NCBI GenBank assembly: GCA_002435585.1
Contig: DJDY01000190.1
Coordinates: 12,041-21,069, forward strand
DNA: 9,029 nucleotides
Direction: 5' to 3'
Source of the DNA: Lachnospira sp. UBA5912
GTDB taxonomy: Bacteria; Bacillota; Clostridia; Lachnospirales; Lachnospiraceae
Numbering within the stretch: position 1 is the first letter of the stretch; each line of letters opens with the position of its first letter. Of this stretch, positions 5,844 through 9,029 are shown in pieces. A program made the translations under genes and the position numbers. The notes below the pieces were generated by a model. That model was not told the DNA's origin and searched no databases. It worked only from the letters and a program-made list of their open reading frames with translations.

Positions 5844-5863
5844 TGGTCTTAGTTTATGCAAAC

Positions 5864-5892
5864 ATTATATATACCAACTTAGTTCTTTTTAA
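5864..5892 (-). promoter_or_regulatory. Candidate promoter of the hisC cluster
   Basis: On the minus strand, TTAAAA (5887-5892) and a perfect TATAAT (5864-5869) are 17 bases apart. They overlap the final codons and stop of the preceding aminotransferase gene. Initiation near 5857 would give a leader of about 125 bases ahead of hisC. The -35 matches at only four of six positions. No intrinsic terminator separates the two aminotransferase genes, so readthrough is also possible. Confidence 0.4.
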
Positions 5893-7075
5893 CTCCCATT
5901 TCCTTTGCCACCTCTGCAAACTTAGGAAGTGAATTAACTATCGTATCATAAGATACACAGTAAGCCATTCTTACATATCCTGCACAACCAAACGAAGAGC
6001 CTGGCACAATAAGTATATTATGCTTCTTTGCTGTATCACAGAATACATTCTCATCCTCTGTTGGAGATTTTACAAAAAGATAAAATGCTCCCTCTGGCTT
6101 AACACATTCAAAACCAAGCTCTGTAAGTCCCTCATATAATGCCTTTCTATTCTTATCATAAGCCTCTATATTCACCTTTGCATCAAGGCATCTTGCTATC
6201 ACCTTCTGCTGAAGTGATGGTGCATTAACAAAACCAAGAATACGTGTAGCTACAGAAGCCGCTGACTTCATATCCTCAGAATCTGCCACTTCATCTGGTA
6301 TAACAAGATATCCTATACGCTCTCCAGGAAGTGATAGTGACTTACTGTATGAATATCCAACAATAGTATTGTCATAGTACTTAGTAAGATATGGAACCTC
6401 AACACCGTCATATGCAAGCTCTCTGTATGGCTCATCTGCAATAAGGAATATTTCTATGCCTAATTCCTTCTGCTTATCTTCCATAATCTTTGCAAGCTTT
6501 TTGATAGTTTCCTCTGAATAAACAACACCTGTAGGATTGTTAGGATTATTAACAATAACTGCCTTTGTGTTCTTATTGATAAGATTCTCGAATTCGTCAA
6601 ACTTAGGCTGGAATGTGCTTGTATCAGGTGATACGGCAACAAGCTTTCCACCAAAGTTGCCTACATAATTCTTATATTCACCAAAGAAAGGTGCAAATGT
6701 AAGCACCTCATCGCCCGGATTAAGAATAGTCTTAAGCACTGTATTAAGACCACCTGCTGCACCGACTGTCATAACTATATTGCTATAATTAAAATGCGTA
6801 TCAAACCTTTTATTGAGTGACTGTGCTATAGCCTCTCTTACATCTTCAAAACCTGAGTTGCTCATATATCCATGAAGGACTACAGAATCTTCTTCATCAA
6901 CTATTTCCTTGATTGCCTGATTGACCTCTTTAGGTGCTGGAACATTAGGATTACCTAAAGAAAAATCATAAACATTCTCAGGACCATATATTTTGGCAAG
7001 TCTGTTGCCTTCCTCAAACATAGCTCTTATTACTGAGCTTCCTTTAACAAGTGCTTTCATAGATTCTGCTATCAT
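5879..7075 (-). CDS. Class I/II PLP-dependent aminotransferase, aspartate-aminotransferase-like
   Basis: A 398-residue fold type I aminotransferase. Landmarks are DFSLGNPNVPAP (37-48), HGYMSNSG (68-75), VGAAGGLN (104-111) for PLP phosphate binding, NNPNNPTG (176-183), ADEPYREL (213-220) with the PLP-ring aspartate D214, the Schiff-base lysine K245 in YSYSKSLSLPGERIGY, R253, and the substrate-carboxylate arginine R369 in YVRMAY. The family moves amino groups between amino acids and 2-oxo acids. Aspartate or aromatic substrates are plausible, but specificity cannot be read from the sequence. The ATG at 7073-7075 has GGAGG nine bases upstream; an upstream in-frame ATG would add 14 unconserved residues across the ribosome binding site. 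It has its own strong promoter. It belongs to a different aminotransferase subfamily from hisC next door, so the pair is not a recent duplication. Confidence 0.93.
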   Translation of the reverse strand: MIAESMKALVKGSSVIRAMFEEGNRLAKIYGPENVYDFSLGNPNVPAPKEVNQAIKEIVDEEDSVVLHGYMSNSGFEDVREAIAQSLNKRFDTHFNYSNIVMTVGAAGGLNTVLKTILNPGDEVLTFAPFFGEYKNYVGNFGGKLVAVSPDTSTFQPKFDEFENLINKNTKAVIVNNPNNPTGVVYSEETIKKLAKIMEDKQKELGIEIFLIADEPYRELAYDGVEVPYLTKYYDNTIVGYSYSKSLSLPGERIGYLVIPDEVADSEDMKSAASVATRILGFVNAPSLQQKVIARCLDAKVNIEAYDKNRKALYEGLTELGFECVKPEGAFYLFVKSPTEDENVFCDTAKKHNILIVPGSSFGCAGYVRMAYCVSYDTIVNSLPKFAEVAKEMGVKKN

Positions 7076-7104
7076 CTTAATTATCCTCCATCTTTTACAT
7101 TTCC

Positions 7105-7122
7105 GATGTTCAAACAAACATC
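7105..7122 (-). promoter_or_regulatory. Inverted repeat in the aminotransferase 5' leader
   Basis: The arms gatgtt (7105-7110) and aacatc (7117-7122) are perfect complements around a six-base loop. They lie just downstream of the predicted transcription start, so the repeat could be an operator or a small leader hairpin. Six pairs in AT-rich DNA is modest evidence. Confidence 0.25.
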
Positions 7123-7132
7123 ATATGTGTTA

Positions 7133-7160
7133 ATTATATCAAATCCTGTGATTTATTCAA
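7133..7160 (-). promoter_or_regulatory. Extended -10 promoter of the aminotransferase gene
   Basis: On the minus strand, TTGAAT (7155-7160) is followed after 16 bases by a perfect TATAAT (7133-7138) preceded by TGA, the TGn extended -10 element. Transcription would start near 7126, about 50 bases before the start codon. It lies wholly in the gap after the DUF2079 gene, indicating that the aminotransferase is not dependent on that gene's transcription. Confidence 0.75.
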
Positions 7161-7168
7161 TCCCTACA

Positions 7169-8974
7169 TCATTCATAAAACTTATCACGAAATACCACTA
7201 TTGTGCCATCTGAATAATACACAGTTTCATATCTGCTGTTATTCATATACTTTTCTTCATCGTAATCTCTTGAACCATCTCTTAAATCAATTGCAATATA
7301 TTCTGCACTTTTATCTGTATAATAAAGCTCATATAACTCCTTCCTATATGACAGGTGTGTACATAAATATGTCGTTGCAGCAACACTTGCGTCATCAGGA
7401 ATCGTTGATAGTCCTTCATCTATTATTCTATATGTTTCCTGTCTGTCTTCGTTAAAATATTCTGTTGCACTTTCAATTCTTGGTATATTATATGCCATAA
7501 AGAATATTATCGAAGATGCCACTGTTATATACAACATTTTCAGTCTGTTATGTACATCCATATCTGATACGTTAAGTATAATAAGATATATAAGCAGCGT
7601 TCCTGAGCCAAACACATAATGAAAATATATACTATGCATATACTGATAATCTGGTACAAGGTTAAACAATACATAAGGTCCAATAAGAATATATCTTGAC
7701 CATTTTCTTGTCATCAATGGCAGAAATAACAGTACTCCCATAGTCTGGATTATAAATACAATATTATCCTGTGCAAACATCTGTGTTATCAGATACGCCG
7801 GATTGGCAAACACCGTCTTTATTACAGAAAACATATTGCCATCCCCATCCGGTATCATATTGTTGTACCTGCCAGATACAACACCGGCTCCAATATGTTT
7901 AAGAATCGTACATGCAAAAAGGCAATACATAGCTGATGTCACTAACAGAATTATTCCTTTTTTTCGCATTTTCACATCGAACAGCATATACAATCCCACA
8001 AACATCATAAGGACACTTGCATCTTCTTTGATTATCCACACAAGTACTGCGGATATACACATTCCAACCGTGTTATCTTTTTCCATAAAAAGAAGAAACA
8101 GACTAAGCAGTAAAGGAAAAAACATATTTTCATGTATATCATAAAAACAGCCTCCACTCATAACAGGATAAAAGCAATATATAACGATAATTAATGCCGT
8201 TTCCCATCTTGACATTTTCCTGTTCCTGCATATCATTGCAAGAGGTATAATAGCAGCCGCAACAAGGACAGGCTGTATTATCTCTAACATAACTGGTGAT
8301 GAAAATATCATATATACAGGTAATATAATATAAAACACTGGTGATATATGAACACACATATGTGACATAAGATAATCTCTCTCACTAGTTGTCTGCATAA
8401 TGCCAGTTGTTTTCATGTAATAAAACATCTGTGAAAAAATCCCCATGTCATAATTAGGTGCATAATATGACAAATATCTTGTCACCATACAAAAACTCAC
8501 AAAAACAATGTATATCCCTGCTGCTATTGACATTAGAATTATATATGTTTTTCTTGTAATTATGATATTATGGATGCCCGTGTATCTTATACAACAAACT
8601 ATCGCCATTGATGCAAGTGCCGTCAGTGCTATCACAAAATAGATATCATTATTCTGTATAACACATGTGCATGCATACACAACTGTCAATATCACTAACA
8701 TTATACCTTCGATTCTATGCGATATTTCTTCATTTTTCTTTTCAAGCTTATAAAATGTATAATACAACACCGTCGTAATTACAATTACACTTATTGTCAT
8801 AACTGGTATATTTATACGTTTAACATACTCTAATTCATCTACACCTGTCCCCATTCCTGACAGAGTCAGTGTCTGAATTATACAAATAAAACACCACGCC
8901 ATAAAAAATCTTACAACGCAGTGTTCTATGCTGATCACTCTTTTTAATTTAGTTATCATATATTCCCCATTCAT
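7169..8974 (-). CDS. DUF2079 family polytopic membrane protein (putative GT-C-type)
   Basis: A 601-residue membrane protein with about ten or more hydrophobic helices and a soluble C-terminal part (about 500-601). Characteristic DUF2079 motifs are YDMGIFSQMFY (175-185), HISPVFY (209-215), FYDIHENMFFP (277-287), IIKEDAS (314-320) and HSIYFHYVFG (447-456). The C-terminal domain has the usual 'IPDDASVAATTYLCTHLSYR' pattern. The acidic residues of the DMGIF and KEDA motifs, facing loops between helices, resemble the layout of GT-C glycosyltransferases using lipid-linked sugars. That activity is inferred for the family and unproven here. The start used is the ATG at 8972-8974 with GGGGGA upstream; an in-frame ATG five codons later, also after a G-run, is a real alternative. 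No terminator separates it from the next gene's promoter. Confidence 0.85.
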   Translation of the reverse strand: MNGEYMITKLKRVISIEHCVVRFFMAWCFICIIQTLTLSGMGTGVDELEYVKRINIPVMTISVIVITTVLYYTFYKLEKKNEEISHRIEGIMLVILTVVYACTCVIQNNDIYFVIALTALASMAIVCCIRYTGIHNIIITRKTYIILMSIAAGIYIVFVSFCMVTRYLSYYAPNYDMGIFSQMFYYMKTTGIMQTTSERDYLMSHMCVHISPVFYIILPVYMIFSSPVMLEIIQPVLVAAAIIPLAMICRNRKMSRWETALIIVIYCFYPVMSGGCFYDIHENMFFPLLLSLFLLFMEKDNTVGMCISAVLVWIIKEDASVLMMFVGLYMLFDVKMRKKGIILLVTSAMYCLFACTILKHIGAGVVSGRYNNMIPDGDGNMFSVIKTVFANPAYLITQMFAQDNIVFIIQTMGVLLFLPLMTRKWSRYILIGPYVLFNLVPDYQYMHSIYFHYVFGSGTLLIYLIILNVSDMDVHNRLKMLYITVASSIIFFMAYNIPRIESATEYFNEDRQETYRIIDEGLSTIPDDASVAATTYLCTHLSYRKELYELYYTDKSAEYIAIDLRDGSRDYDEEKYMNNSRYETVYYSDGTIVVFRDKFYE

Positions 8975-9029
8975 ATATAATTATCCCCCGTTAATTCATT
9001 AATGGCGCAAGAAAAGTAAATGGCTGCTT

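Noticed and set aside
5733..5878. T-box riboswitch ahead of hisC
   Set aside because: I looked for the conserved T-box antiterminator sequence and a terminator with U-tract and found neither.
5693..5932. Plus-strand open frame across the hisC leader
   Set aside because: It spans the ends of two minus-strand genes and their regulatory gap, with no recognisable domain and hydrophobic content typical of AT-rich antisense frames.
4677..7075. Tandem duplication of one aminotransferase gene
   Set aside because: The two proteins share only general fold type I landmarks; their signature motifs place them in different subfamilies.
5771..7122. Shared operator between the two aminotransferase leaders
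   Set aside because: Only a 9-base word (atgtttgtt) is shared, in opposite orientations, which is not enough in AT-rich DNA.
7803..8144. Plus-strand open frame of 113 codons inside the DUF2079 gene
   Set aside because: It is entirely opposite a well-supported coding region, with no recognisable domain; a shadow frame.
8139..8357. Minus-strand 72-codon Cys/Tyr-rich frame
   Set aside because: It lies within the DUF2079 gene in another frame and has no features of its own.

Overview
The window looks like an ordinary chromosomal stretch from a low-GC Gram-positive bacterium, most likely a Lachnospiraceae-type Clostridium relative. The evidence is the AT-rich composition, AGGAGG-type ribosome binding sites, Firmicutes-style promoters, a THF riboswitch in front of a FolT-type ECF S component, and QueH rather than QueG. 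Every gene I can support lies on the minus strand, so the window reads from high to low coordinates. The plus-strand open frames are shadows.

In the direction of transcription, a DUF2079 polytopic membrane protein (7169-8974) comes first. A class I/II aminotransferase (5879-7075) follows, with its own extended -10 promoter. After a 146-base leader comes a compact cluster with gaps of 33, 22 and 37 bases: histidinol-phosphate aminotransferase hisC (4677-5732, GTG start), epoxyqueuosine reductase queH (4005-4643), a membrane-anchored protein with a LiaF-C-like segment and a very acidic tail (3236-3982), and an AbiEi/DUF6088-like winged-helix protein (2518-3198) without a toxin partner.

The next unit starts at a near-consensus promoter (2468-2496). 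It has a 5' hairpin, a THF riboswitch aptamer (2312-2408) and an expression platform in which an anti-Shine-Dalgarno copy can pair with the folT ribosome binding site. It encodes the folate transporter S component folT (1640-2251) and, 49 bases further on, a YfcE-type metallophosphoesterase (1051-1590). A small two-helix zinc-ribbon membrane protein (355-759) follows, with its own candidate promoter and a clear intrinsic terminator (300-337). At the left edge are the first 27 codons of a gene resembling the N-terminus of clostridial S8 peptidases.

The functions are housekeeping: folate uptake under tetrahydrofolate control, amino-acid transamination, histidine synthesis and queuosine tRNA modification. 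I see no mobile element, CRISPR array, rRNA or tRNA, and no strong evidence of a new system. The most worthwhile items are the riboswitch platform, the queH-linked LiaF-like acidic protein, the orphan AbiEi-like regulator, and the hisC leader with alternating complementary segments.
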